From assembly GCA_902702965.1 (NCBI GenBank), contig CACRXP010000033.1, positions 1,750,430 to 1,814,429 of the forward strand: a stretch of DNA of 64,000 nucleotides, read 5' to 3'. Under the pieces are notes generated by a model, which was not told the origin of the DNA, did no database searches, and saw only the letters and a program-made list of their open reading frames with translations. The DNA comes from Spirometra erinaceieuropaei. Lineage: Eukaryota; Platyhelminthes; Cestoda; Diphyllobothriidea; Diphyllobothriidae. Position numbers and translations under genes: made by a program. Below are positions 49,296 through 60,724 of the stretch, in pieces. The first letter of the stretch is position 1. Each line of letters starts with the position of its first letter.

Positions 49296-51300
49296 TAAAA
49301 AGACCTCACGGTGACTATTACGTCGGGGGTGGTCAAAATGCTTTAAAGCAGTAAGCCGGTTAAAAGTACGATTTTTGAGAAGCTTAAACAGTAAAAATAG
49401 TCCATTTTGTAGTCCACAAAATCAAAAGGGGTAATAGTGTGTAAGCCAGCAACGTTCTTGGTAAGACAAATTTCGGCGTTTCTAGGTTAAAAGTCTCTTA
49501 GTAAACAATGTTGGACGGATTCTCTTTTCTTCCGCCCAGCAGCAAGCACCAGGTTAAATAAAAGCGAACATTATTCCAGGCCCGGTTTAACGTACATGTT
49601 ATCAAGGCGAATTCTTATATCGAAAGTTTGAAAATTTAGGAGTATAAATCCGGTCGCTCCGCGTGCATTGGAGACTATCAAGGCGCAATGCTTCGAAAGA
49701 TTAAGGCACTTGGAGTATGATACACCAAGATCCCTAATAGGTCCAGGCACATTTATGTCGTGACCGTCAATACTTAGTTGGGATTCGTGGTTATCGCTCG
49801 CAACCATGACTGAGTATTTATGCCAAGACATAGAAAGGCGCCATGTGCAACACCACCCGGCAAAGGCCTGGGGGTCGCTTTTCAGGAACTCGAGCACGAT
49901 GTCACGATCTGCTGGCTTATGTCGACATGCAGCTTCCAGATCATCGGCATACATGAAGGGCCTACCATCCTGAAATAAATCTGGTACATCGATAGCAAAA
50001 AGGCAAAATAATAGCGGAGCAAGTACACTAACATGAATGACTCCACTCCTCACACACGTGGGGTTGGAGATAGCATTGGAAATCTTAACTCGTTATGTGC
50101 GACTGCCAAGGTAAGGGAATATAAAATTCAAAAGTTTGCCATCTATTCCGCAAGAGGAGAGTTTCAAGAGAAGAAGAGCATGGTCAACACGGTCAAAAGC
50201 CTTAGTGAAATCGATATGGACTGTCTAAAGTGCATAACCATTGTCTCTAGATTGAAAAACATGACCGATGAAATAGAGCTGACAGATGTAACAAGAACGA
50301 ATTTTGAGGAATGCGTGCTGAGCAACACTCAGTAGGTTATTTTCTGTTAAGCGACACATCATCTTATCTTTGAAAAATGTCTTCATCATTTTAGAAACTG
50401 CGGGAAGGATGTTTATTGGCCGAAAGTCATAAAATGACGTTTATTCGTCATGCTTGGAAAAAGGCAAAGTTTGTGATTCCTTCCACAAAGCAGGATAGGT
50501 TTCACTTTCAAGAGCAAGATTAAAAATCTTGCAGAGAAGGAATGGGGAATTTTCATTTGCGTCCGCTTTTACAATGATAACTGTGACACCACCAGGTCCT
50601 GGGCTATGAGACCTATGAAGCCGCCAAATTGCTCTAATCACGTACCACAAGGTGAAAGTTATCGTTTTGTGAAGTTCTCCGGACCAAGCCCGGGTTATCA
50701 AAAACGGAGTCAAGGAGTTTCAAAGGTCGTTTTGGACAGGAAAGCATTGAAACTATCAGCGGTCAACTGAGCACCAGCTATAGGATATTCGAGAGCGTCT
50801 CGAGGCTGGGATGCTGCGTTTTTATATGAGTTTATTCTTCTCAGGAGAAATGTTTCGAGATATTTAATGAACAGTTTTTGGCGAATTGGACCTCTTCGAC
50901 TAGTTGTGTTTCTTCGGACAATCTCTTAGCCCGTCCTAAATATCGCAAATCGAGTGCGAATAGGAAACGTTAATCTGAAGATTGGATCGACGAGATAGTC
51001 TGCGCTGCTCACGATGAATGGGTAAGGGTAGTAAAACCTCATCCCCGACAATAATTATTTGATTGCGGGGCACAAACCGAGAAATAAGTGCATCCAAAAC
51101 TTCGTACAGTTTAGCAGTGCGAACATTTACATTCCAACTTAGGAATTAAGGTATTTTAATAATTCGGCCTTCGAGCTCAGGTGTAAAGATTTATGCAATC
51201 TAAGGGCATGCAACATACCACTAAATGGGATTACGCCACATTTCTTTTAGGCCCGAGCCAGTCTCAGATTTTGAACCACACTGTTCTGAACACATGCCTC
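49296..51300 (-). mobile_element. LINE family D copy 3 (CR1-like), more diverged
   Basis: The minus frame 50,053-49,571 reads SGVIHVSVLAPLLFCLFAIDVPDLF, FMYADDLEAACRHKPAD and DLGVSYSKCLNLS, homologous to 53,656-54,648. Further upstream pieces match the RT start (50,713-50,441), linker and UTR. Stops are frequent. It is older than the 53-kb copy. Confidence 0.82.
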
Positions 51301-51303
51301 ATG

Positions 51304-52830
51304 TTACTTCGATTGAGAACTCGGAGGGTCTCGTTGAAATGGGGAAGCTATCTGACTAGTTAATGTCGATGGATCCGTGGACGTCCTAGGAGAGTTACAA
51401 TGAAAATTAGAAAGGATAACTGGGGTTGCTACTACTTTGGAGGTAGACGAGTGTGTTATCTGGCTTGAGCAAGGGGGAGATTTTGAAGTAAGGGGAAGCA
51501 GTGAGTCGGATTTTGCAGGAGTAGAATTAATCGACTTCCATAGTTTAATTTTGCTATGACGGGATTGGTGAATATTTGACAAAGAAGATGAGGATATACT
51601 CAATAAGAGGTGCCGAATGCTTCGCTTCATGGTGTAAGATTACAATGGATTAAATGTTTCGCCTTTTATAGAGATGAAAAAAACACCATCTCGGTAAACA
51701 AATATTAAATCGACCTTGACTGGTTAAGACAGCCCGACTAAAGAGAGCAGATTTTAGCTCCGGAATAACAGGTGTTTGGCATATACTACCTTATAGTTGA
51801 ATCCACGCAAATTCAGGAAATCAACCACAGCATAAATTGACCATGCGGACAGAGGAACACTTCTAACAAGAAAGTATATTTGCCTTTTTGTCCATTACAG
51901 GATCCCCTGACAGCCAATTCAACCAGTGAAAGAAGAAGTCTTAATACTTGGGAGGGAACATCAGAAATACCGAACCCCGAAGTGTGGAACACCCGAGGTT
52001 CGAACTCGCGACCTGTTGGTTTAGAAGTCCACGCCTCTACCCACCGGGCCACGAGCCCATCGCCCTGTCGGTTTCGATCGGGAATAAACAATGGTAGGGG
52101 GTGCTCACCGATCGTTCTCACGGAACTCACTCGTTCCGTTATGCCTTACGGGGTCGCACTTGAGCCCAACCATCAGCCGCAGAGCGGCGCATAATATAGG
52201 CAGAATGGCATTACCGAGAAAGTCAGTCTCCCTTATCTTTGTCGGTAATGCCATTCTGCCTATATCATGCGCCGCTCTGCGACCGCTGGTTGGGCTCAAG
52301 AGAGACCCCGTAGGGCATAACGGAACGAGTGAGTTCCGTAAGAATGATCGGTGAGCGCCCCTATCAACATCAGAAATATCGTCGTGGGAAAAGTTTCTCA
52401 GAATTGAGGGCAGAATGCCAAATTTCAGCACGAAATGGTTGCAATTATATAACGCATGCAAATCAGGCTCCCTACCAACGGCCATTATACTTTCTAAACT
52501 TGATATGATTATGCCAGGCCTTGGAAATGAGGACAACATGTGAATTTTGCTCGTATCTTATCTGGAGGTGGGCTGCATTAGATTATAATGCTGAAAGATC
52601 TGATGGCCAAATTTCTGCGACAGTTTATCCTTTTAAAGTGTACACCGCTGAAGACACTTAAAATACAAACAATGCGATCAGTAGTTAATAGGCACAGCCC
52701 GGAAAAACTCAAAACGAAAATAGTGACTGATAATTCTATAAAACAGACACTTCTATAAAGTAGTTTATTCGGAAAACAAGGGCTAAAATTCTCTGTATCC
52801 CTCAAAAAAGTCGTTTTGTCTAATGTCGAC
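51304..52830 (-). mobile_element. LINE ORF1 and 5' UTR remnant (family B/C type), split by a SINE
   Basis: 51,630-51,304 resembles the Pro/Ser-rich ORF1 of LINE B (SDSLLPLTSKSPP). 51,905-51,860 and 52,490-52,380 are the two halves of the N-terminal ORF1 segment also seen at 44,536-44,952, parted by the SINE. 52,600-52,820 resembles the 5' UTR at 45,000-45,180. Confidence 0.65.
51970..52365 (-). mobile_element. tRNA-derived SINE (family 1) inverted dimer, with 13-bp target-site duplication
   Basis: The minus strand starts with a tRNA-like head (52,055-51,990: GTGGCCCGGTGGGTAGAGGC, then GAGTTCGAACCTCG). The body at 52,105-52,226 is repeated in inverted orientation at 52,234-52,355 with few changes. 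The insert is bounded by AACATCAGAAATA at 51,957-51,969 and 52,366-52,378, a perfect 13-bp duplication. The host is a LINE ORF1. Confidence 0.85.
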
Positions 52831-52950
52831 TACTTGACATCGAATTTGAAGTTGGCGGCTCGGCCTTGGTAAAATAAATTAAAAAGCGCCAAACTGTCAT
52901 GACAAATGTTCCTGAAATGCGTGTAGTATTATTTTAATTTATTTTAATTT

Positions 52951-52970
52951 AATGCCAGTTTACAGGCATT
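52951..52970 (-). promoter_or_regulatory. 3'-terminal hairpin of LINE family D copy 1
   Basis: AATGCC pairs with GGCATT around an eight-base loop. It is followed on the minus strand by AAATTAAAATAAATT tail repeats. It is conserved with 27,173-27,192 apart from one loop base. Confidence 0.55.
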
Positions 52971-53235
52971 GTCAAGGGAAGCGATTAAACACAAATCCGA
53001 CCAGCAGTGAAAAAAAACTCCTGAGGTTAAGGCACAAAAATATAGTTGATGGTGGTTTTTGTGGTTTGGAGGGCTCAGGAGAAAAAAAACTGTCGGCGGT
53101 GGTAGAATATCGACCGTCAAGAAGGGGGGAGGTTGCACGGTATCGGAGATTATCGGACGTCAAATTCCTTTCATGAAGTTGGGGATAGTCAAAGTAGAGG
53201 CGTTGAGGAACAGCTGGTGAGACCGGCCATAGTGT

Positions 53236-54788
53236 TCAGAGACCACAAACGCCATCGCTACGGTACAGTCGATCAGTAGATTCAGCACCCAAAATTTGTG
53301 GGAGCTTTTCTGAATGCAAAAATCGAGTAATAGTTCTCTTAAATAAAGGATAATTTAGCAGAGTTTTCACACTCATGGGTAGTTTATTCCAAATGGCAAT
53401 TGTATTTACAGAAAAGAACCGACGATATTTAACAGTACGTGCCAGAGGCAGAAATAAGAAGACCTCACGGTGACTGTTACGTCGTGGGTGGATATGATGT
53501 CTTAAAGAGGTGAGTGGGTTAAATGTGTGATTATATAAGAGTTTAAATAGCAAGAATAGTCCCTTTTGTAATCTACGGAACCATAAAGGATCGAGGCCTG
53601 TAAGCCGGCAACGTTCTTGGTAAGACAAATGTCGGTGTTCCGGGGTTAAAATTCTCTAAGTAAAAAAGTGTTGAACGGATTCTATTTTCTTCCGCTCAGT
53701 AGCACGCATGAGGCTAAATGAAAACGAACAGTATTCCAGACCAGGTCTAACGTACATGTTGAAAAGGCGCATTCTAATGTCCCTAGTTTTAAAATTTCGG
53801 AGGATAAACCCGGTCGTTCTACGTGCTTTGGAGACTATCAAGGCACAGTGCTCCGAGAGATTGAGACTCTTGGAGTATGATAGGCCCAAATCCTTTATGA
53901 CCCCAGGCACATTTATTGCGTGACCTTCAATACTTAGTTGAGGTTGGCGGTCGTCGCCAACCACCATGACTGAGCACTTATGCCAAGGAAGAGAAAGGCG
54001 CCATGTGCGGCACCACTGGGCGAAAGCCTGTAGATCGCTCTTTAGGAGCTCAAGCACGATGTCATGATCTGCCGACTTATATCGATATGCAACTTTAGGA
54101 TCATCGGCATACATGAAAGGCTTACCATTCTGAAATAAATCGGGTACATCATTAACGAAAAGGCAAAATAAAAGCAGGCCGAGTACACTACCCTGAATGA
54201 CTCCACTCCTCACACGTGTGGGGTTGGAGATGGTATTGGAAATCTTACCTCGTTGTGTGCGAGTGCCCAAATAAGAGGATATAAAATTCAAAAGTTTGCC
54301 ACCTATTTCGAAAGAGGACAATTTCAAGAGGAGAAGAGCATGGTCAACACGGTCAAAAGCCTTAGTGAAATCGAAATATACTGTGTAAAGAGCAAAACCA
54401 TGGTCCCTAGATTGGAGAACATAGTCAAAGAAAGAGAGTTGACAGGTGACACAAGATCGAGCTTTGAGGAATCCATGCTGAGCAGCACTCAGTATGTTGT
54501 TCGCTGTTAAGTGACACATCATCTTATCCTTGATCAATGTCTCGAAGAACTTCGAAACTGCAGGGAGGGTGTTTATTGGCCGAAAGTCATCAAATGATGT
54601 AGATTTGCCGTGCTTAGGAATGGGCAAAATTTGTGATTCCTTCCACAAGGTAGGATAAGTTTCACTTTCAAGAGCAAGATTAAATGGGATGGGAAGATCG
54701 TGTTTGCATCGGCTTTTAAAATGCTTACTGGGACACCATCAGGGCCTGGACTATAAGATTGACGAAAACGCTGAATCGCAACAGTCAC
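53236..54788 (-). pseudogene. LINE D reverse transcriptase, frameshifted
   Basis: Pieces are 54,788-54,573 (SPGPDGVPVSILKADA), 54,648-53,656 (YFDFTKAFDRVDH, SGVIQGSVLG, FMYADDPK, DLGLSYSK) and 53,628-53,236 (RCRLTGLDPLWFRRL, RRFFSVNTIAIWNKLP). A small deletion near 54,690, relative to 28,905, and a frameshift at about 53,650 separate them. The catalytic Y-A-D-D is kept, followed by Pro where Leu is usual. Confidence 0.85.
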
Positions 54789-54814
54789 ATCCCACAGAGT
54801 GAAAGTTATAGTTT

Positions 54815-56116
54815 CTAGAACTGCCCGGTCAATGACTGGATGGTCGGAAGCGAAGTGGTCGAGTCTTCAATAAACTTTTTGGACAGGAAATCATTGAAGC
54901 TATCAGCTGTTAACTGGGCATCAATTATGGGATTTCCGAGATCGTCTCGAAGGATGGGATACTGCGTCTTTCTCTGAGCTCGTATTTTTCTAGAGAAAAG
55001 TTTCGAGAAACTTAACGAATGGTTTTCAGTAAAGTGGACCTCTTCGGCTAGCTGTTTTTTTTCAGACAATCTCTTAGCTCGATCAAAAATATCACGAATC
55101 AAGGGCAGGACAGAAACATCGTTCTGAAGATGGAAACGACGATAAAGCCTGCGCAAGCTGCGACGAAAGGGTAAGGGTAGGAAAATCTCATCCCCAACAT
55201 TAATAATTTTCTTACGGGGGACAAAACGAGAAATAAGCGGATCAAATATTTCGTAAAGTTTTGCAGTGCAAACATTTACATCCGAACTAAGGAAGAACTC
55301 AGTCCAGTCGTAGGAATTAAGGTGTGTTAATAATTCGGTTGTGCGAGTTGATCGGAAATCGCGGAAAAAGTTATACTTTTGGGACGACATTTCGTCAGCC
55401 TCGAATTCCAACGTTGAAACAACTATGTCATGGTCTGAGCCCCCGAGTGGGCCTAGGGATGACACTGACGATGGCAAGCAGCCTCTACAGAAAATTAAGT
55501 CAAGTATACTTGAGCCTCGGGTGGGAAAATCAACAACCTGAATCCACATCCCGACATCCACAGCCTCAAGAAAGTCATCGAACCTTCTGGGGCCTGAAGG
55601 CGGAGACCAGCGTACTTCAGGGAGATTAAAGTCACCCGCAACCAGTTGATATTTAAAACTGAAGTCGGCCGCAGCATGAAATGCCTGTGAGAGTAAGCGA
55701 TCGAAATTGTCATTGGCGTTGGGAGGGCGATAGACGCAGCCAACGAGTAAGGAGAACTTATTTTTTAGTGCAACCTGGAGCCAGCAGCTGCCTTCTACCG
55801 CTGAAAAGTGCGGGAGGTCCAACGGCAAACATGTAAGTGTTTGTTTAACGTAGACGCAGCTGCCCCCACCACGACTATCTTGGCGATCATTTCGAATGCA
55901 ATTGCAGCCTAGAAGAGAGAGTTCGGAGTCAGCTACTGAGGCTGATACCCACGTCTCAGTTACTAAAACACTATCAGGACAATGGACGAACACCAGAGTC
56001 TGAAGCAAAGGCACCTTATTAAGCAAGGATCTGGCATTTAAAACAAAAAGTTTGAAGGGAAAGGCTGTTATTTTTTGAGGGAGGTGGGCTACATCGTCCA
56101 GTTCTGGGTCGCCCAC
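54815..56116 (-). CDS. LINE D APE-type endonuclease with linker, 433 aa
   Basis: The frame has FVLNARSLLNKV, VTETW, RNDRQDSRGGGSCVYVK, GCVYRPPNAND, VAGDFNLPEV and GGSDHDIV, the ordered motifs of an APE-like LINE endonuclease, then a linker (FVPRKKIINVGDE, FRRSLRRLYRRF). It overlaps the ORF1 end by 28 bases. It stops at 54,815, just before the RT motifs, where the 27-kb copy has its own break. Confidence 0.8.
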   Translation of the reverse strand: MGDPELDDVAHLPQKITAFPFKLFVLNARSLLNKVPLLQTLVFVHCPDSVLVTETWVSASVADSELSLLGCNCIRNDRQDSRGGGSCVYVKQTLTCLPLDLPHFSAVEGSCWLQVALKNKFSLLVGCVYRPPNANDNFDRLLSQAFHAAADFSFKYQLVAGDFNLPEVRWSPPSGPRRFDDFLEAVDVGMWIQVVDFPTRGSSILDLIFCRGCLPSSVSSLGPLGGSDHDIVVSTLEFEADEMSSQKYNFFRDFRSTRTTELLTHLNSYDWTEFFLSSDVNVCTAKLYEIFDPLISRFVPRKKIINVGDEIFLPLPFRRSLRRLYRRFHLQNDVSVLPLIRDIFDRAKRLSEKKQLAEEVHFTENHSLSFSKLFSRKIRAQRKTQYPILRDDLGNPIIDAQLTADSFNDFLSKKFIEDSTTSLPTIQSLTGQF

Positions 56117-57538
56117 GGAGCAAACGGTCCGGATGGAACCATCCGGTTCTGCAAAAAATTTTGTGGCATCAAAAAATTCTGACGTGGATAAAAAGGGGTA
56201 GGACTTGGGGGAGGGAATGACGGGCAGGTAAACTGGTAACTATTGTTAGCTAACTTATTTTCAGCTGGAAATCCGCGGGGCAGATACTGCAACGTATTCC
56301 CGCCGGGACGAACCTGAGGATCGGATGGATGAATTAACTGATTCAGTATGGACATTATCATGAGGAATAAATTGGTAAAACGGCCGTGGAGGAAACAAGT
56401 TAGGGGGTGCGGGACGCATTGTTTCCATTAGAACAAGAGGTCTATTAAACGGTGGGAAAATCGGCATATTCGGCCTAACTGCCTTGATATGAGGGCAGGG
56501 GGGCAGTTGCGAACCCGCTACGTTTTGAGTCGGGGTATTTGAGGCACTGTTCGCCGATTGTGGAGGAAAACATTTTATACTGGTGCTGGATTCATTGGGT
56601 GTCCGAGTGGCTGAGACAGCAATTGGATTTGCCTTTGACTTAGGCACATTCTTAGGCTTACTATGGGTTGCTGAGGGAGTCGATAGAGGCGTGTTTCTAC
56701 CAGGCGTGGTGGGGTGTTTAAAGAGGTCAGCATTAAAAGTAGTTGAACTCCCTACGGAATTGACTATGCCGTGACTTGCAGATGCCGCAGGTGGTGTTGT
56801 AGAGGACATATTCAGACTGACAGTGGGTGTCATTATCTTGGTGTTGGTTTTTGCCGATTTCAGTTTATTCAGTCTTCGCTGCAGGGGTGTGAGGTCTAGC
56901 GAAACGGAGCAGCGCCATTTACGGCAGAAGTCTCTAGTCATCTCCCTACTCGACAAGATAAAATCGACTTCTATCATGGAGAAAAGGGTAACTAGTATCG
57001 GCGCATTACGGCTAAGCGAGCGAAGTCGCTTAGCTTGTGCGACACTAAAACTCAAGCCACAACTTTGTAGGAACAAATGCGCTCCCTCCATTGCAGATAA
57101 GTGGCTCGGAATGTTTCGCAGTACGAAATTATGCTTGCGTTTAATTCGTTCCTCAGTTTCCGAACTTATTACCCCAATAAGTTTAAAAGCTTGTTCAAGC
57201 ACTTTTTCAGAAGTGCTGTTTATGTCTCCATAAATCAGCTGATCGATTATTTCGCCGGCTGATGGCCTGCTACGACTAGCAGAGGCGTATTTTTGGACGA
57301 CTGAAGGGTCGAGAGGTTCTACATGTACTAAAGGGATTTGTGAGTTAATCAGATCTGCAGACGGCGAAGAACATACGCTGGCGTCTGCCATGTCTTCAGT
57401 CACGATTTTAGCACCCAGAGACGGTGGGGAGGCCGCAAGCTTTCGCCTTTTAGCACGTGCTCTGCGGGGCATTACAGACACAAAACAGTTTTTCGTTACA
57501 GAAGAAGGATCAAAACGGAAACGCGCACTGAGCAGCAA
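56089..57538 (-). pseudogene. LINE D ORF1 protein, frameshifted near the end
   Basis: The main frame runs 57,538-56,261 (425 aa). It has a basic start (PRRARAKRRKL), a central segment RKHNFVLRNIPSHL ... FLQSCGLSF ... RDFCRKWRCSVSLDLTPLQR, then a Ser/Pro-rich tail. After about 56,345 the natural reading appears to move to the frame ending at 56,089 (PSFPPPSPTPFYPRQNF), implying a frameshift. The role is probably RNA binding, by analogy with CR1 ORF1. Confidence 0.7.
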
Positions 57539-57919
57539 GTAGTACTGTTTTTTTTTACTACGAAAACTAGAAAGCGGTAGTAGGGAAAGGATTCACTACA
57601 ATGGATTTTTTACAAAATACGACTATTTTGCCAGACTGTCAAACAAACTGGGAGAAAAAATTACCTTATATAGAAAGGCGACTTTTAAAACGGACTCAAG
57701 TAAAAAACAGGCATTAATTACTTAAGAATATCCAGATAAATGCAGAGCTTCACTTATCTTTGAAATTCAACTGCACTTTGACTTCATCTGTTTTGGGTGT
57801 CTGTTTGGCCAATAAAGCGCGAATTGTGAGTTTGTTTTAAGTGAATGAAGGCGAAATTTCGAGTTCCAGGTGTACGCATAAGTGAAGAAGAAGAGTCAAG
57901 CACCGGAACACTGTGTTAA

Positions 57920-57965
57920 TTGTCCTGAGCTTTCAGACTCGTACAGGAGTCCATCGTCAGAAACG
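57920..57965 (-). ncRNA. Hammerhead ribozyme-type core, left inverted end of PLE-C
   Basis: The minus strand reads CTGACGA (57,960-57,954), TGGACTC, a short loop, GAGTCT, then GAAA (57,934-57,931) and GCTCAGGACAA. GACTC/GAGTC form stem II. CTGANGA is the hammerhead consensus, so C at the fifth position is allowed. Confidence 0.7.
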
Positions 57966-58444
57966 ACTGATCGCATTGCTGCGGAGCTAGGTGTTTGAAA
58001 TTGCAGACCGCCCCAATGCCACCATGCGCAATAGGGTCATAAAAATCAAAGACCGGTTAAAACCTGATGAGCAATCTGGAGTAGTGTATCGCATTCCGTG
58101 TCAAAATTGCCCTTGTAATTACACGGGACAGACTGGGCGCATGCTCGGATCACGCATACACGAACATGAGCTGGCTATGCGACGAGGCGACGCAGTATCA
58201 TAAGTGGCGATCACACCTACGAAATGGGTCACGAGTTTAACTTCGCAGCCACCAAAATAGTCGCCCACGCCGGAAACAAACAGGCCGAGAATTGATTAAA
58301 GCCTGGGCCTCGGATGAGAACTCGATCAATCGATTTACCGATCTGGCACCGGCGTACAGATCCCTGCGTAGTCACCTCCAGTTTTGCGCCGTCGGTCGAT
58401 GGTTGGCATGCATGCCTCATAACTGTCGCTTGTTCTGCTGCTGC

Positions 58445-58500
58445 CGCTACCCCTGACGATGGCCTCCTGTAAGAGTCTGAAAGCTCAGGACAATAAACAC
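58445..58500 (+). ncRNA. Hammerhead ribozyme-type core, right end of PLE-C
   Basis: CTGACGA (58,453-58,459), a stem II region TGGCCTC...GAGTCT, GAAA (58,479-58,482) and GCTCAGGACAATAAAC are in order. One stem II base differs from the left copy, weakening pairing. Confidence 0.65.
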
Positions 58501-58529
58501 AGTGCTCCGGTGCTCGAATCTTCTTCTTC

Positions 58530-59430
58530 ACTTTGTTTTAAGTTTAAAAAACCTGAGTTCCAATGCAAAATATTCGTAAAAGTTTAAAAAAAACGATATG
58601 TACAATATAAAAATTGAAGTATTCAGTTTGGTAGTTTTTTGGGGCATGAATAATATGATCCTTATGGAAATTGAAGAACTTTGAAGTCGGCCTACATTTG
58701 AAATTATTTTCAAATTGAGTGTATTCGGGTGTCTGCTATTTGCCGGTCGTCAGTCTATCTGGTCAGTTGCTAAGGGTCGATCGCACAGTTCGTTCGTGTT
58801 TTTCAGGGGGCTTGTCATAATTGTCTAAACTAAGAGCCGGGAAAGCTGGATCTATATCAGGAGTATGAAACATTCAATTGTAAGTCACAATCAATGCTGT
58901 CAAAATAATATTGAATCACGTATCATATTGTTCTTGTGAATGTGATATTATAGGAGTAGTGGTCGACTGCTTCTCAGAATCTAATATAGTTGTATATTAA
59001 AAGGAGAAGACTCGTCGTAAAATCGAGGTATACTCGATTTTCCGACGAGCCTTCTCCTTTTATTATATCGCCTCGGAATGCATACTACCTCCGTTATTCA
59101 TAGTTGTATATATGTTTAATATGGCCTTAAGATAGACTTACTCACATTTTATTTGCAGAGATTTATCGAAAGGGACGTTATTGTTAGCTCCTTAAGGGAT
59201 ATTAAGTGTCCGGTGACTTAGCTGATGGAGACAAGCAAGGGAGGAGAGAAAGAATATCACTATCTGTTCTATGCTTATCAATGTATCTGTATTTCATAAA
59301 TTTGATCGCCTTTAATGTTATGTTCTGGTATTATTCGAGCGGCGGGCATCACCAGAAACCTTTTGGACCAAATTCTATATCAAAGAATTGATATGAAAAT
59401 GTCCTATCTTATTAAAAAGTAAGTGTGCAT
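58530..59430. other. AT-rich spacer with one strong hairpin
   Basis: No coding signal. A near-perfect inverted repeat lies at 58,998-59,062 and is listed separately. Confidence 0.4.
58998..59062. repeat. Near-perfect hairpin, about 31-bp arms
   Basis: Left arm TAAAAGGAGAAGACTCGTCG continues to AAAATCGAG and mirrors the right arm with two mismatches and a loop of about five bases. It lies between two short TTGTATAT phrases. It could be a small foldback element or an RNA hairpin. Confidence 0.75.
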
Positions 59431-60720
59431 TGTTAGTTGAAAGGAATTTCTAAGTTTTTATTTTAAAATCGATTAGGTTTCGACTTTTCCGGATAGAACT
59501 TGGAAGAGCATTCCAGATAGTGACATCTTATGGAATAGAAATTTGACCGTTGGAACTTTGTGAATTTGGGGATCCTTATAATAGCTTCGCTATTTCTGGC
59601 GTATCTGGGGGCGTTTTGGTTTGTTAGTAAATTCATTTTAAGAATATCTTGATCATGAGTGACCTTGAACAGGAAATTTAGAGCATTTCAGATTCTTCTG
59701 ATCCTGAGAAGTCGAAGACCGTATTTATGATATATCGCTAAGTATGAACCACGACTATCATCACTTTTGGACAAAGATCTAGTAAAATGTGTCTGAATGC
59801 CTTCTAGTTTATTTCGGCCGTCTGAGGGTTTTATGCCGAAGACATTTGGGCAATAATCTAGGAATGTTAAAACGTACATTTTGAAAATTTGTATTCTTAG
59901 TAACTTTAAGGTGACATTTTTACACATGAATCCACACAGGCGCGTGGCTTTCGGCGATGTTTGCTGGACGCGGGGAGAGCAGTCAAGGGTATTTGTGTAA
60001 CTGAGACCTAAATCTTTTATTGAATGGGCCTCTGTTTTTTCATTATTCTCGAATATTATGGATGGAAGTTTTTGTGGGCAAAATATCAGGAGATGGCATT
60101 TTTCGGGTGACAAGGACATCTGTCATTGACCACTCCATTCGCTGAGTTTTCTGAGATTTGGTTTGATTGTTCTGTATATTTTGGCTACTATATTTCTGTT
60201 ATATGCCTATGCAAGTTCGAGATCGCCCGCATATAAAAACGTCTTAGGTGATACTAATATGGACGATAGGTCATGAATATATATGAGAAATAGAAGGGGA
60301 CCTAGGACAGTGCTTTGATGTACCCCGCTGGTAATAGGGGATGGTTCTTAGATTACGTCTCGAATTTGCACCACGTGATATCGGTTTTGAAGATAGGATT
60401 TAGGAAAATCGAAAATGGGGGCCTAATTCTATGACTTGTTAACTTTATTAGTAGTCTTTTATGGGACTTTGCCAAAGGGCTTTTTCAGATCGAAGTATAT
60501 TGAAGCTACCGTGTTTCCATCATCTCTATTGCTGGAAACGTATTCCAGATAAGTAAGATGACAGGACTGGCATGACGTTTTTGTTAAAAGTGTATGTTGA
60601 GATGGCGGAAAGAGGTTGGCGTTTATGAGATGGTTCAGCAATAGGTTGTACACTATTGTCTCGAGGATTTTAGCTATTGCCGGTGTTCGGTAAACACAAC
60701 AATAGTTTTGGCTATGAGAT
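59430..60720 (-). mobile_element. LINE family G (CR1-like) remnant
   Basis: Minus frames 60,653-60,459 (FPPSQHTLLTKTSCQSCHLTYLEYV, SIYFDLKKPFGKVP) and 60,119-59,688 (SLSPEKCHLLIF, SIKDLGLSYTNTLDCSP, FLDYCPNVFGIKPS, KLEGIQTHFTRSL) are RT middle and thumb. Intervening stops are many. It is distinct in sequence from B, C, D and F. Confidence 0.75.
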
Positions 60721-60724
60721 CATG

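Larger units (their letters stand above)
52930..57540 (-). mobile_element. LINE family D copy 1 (CR1-like), nearly full length
   Basis: Minus order: ORF1 (57,538-56,089), endonuclease (56,116-54,815), RT (54,788-53,656), C-terminal part (53,628-53,236), 3' UTR and terminal hairpin at 52,951-52,970. It has about three or four frameshifts or deletions. Length and order are those of a typical CR1/L2 element. Confidence 0.9.
57880..58525 (+). mobile_element. Penelope-like element PLE-C, short copy with inverted hammerhead-bearing ends
   Basis: A GIY-YIG segment (57,991-58,203; IKDRLKPDEQSG, RIPCQNCPCNYTGQTGR, RIHEHELAMRRGD), then in another frame EMGHEFNFAATKIVAHAG, is flanked by inverted ends. 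The left end, 57,890-57,965, is the reverse complement of about 58,453-58,525, including the AGAAGAAG motif and the hammerhead core. The reverse transcriptase is missing, so it is non-autonomous. Frameshift at about 58,200. Confidence 0.82.
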
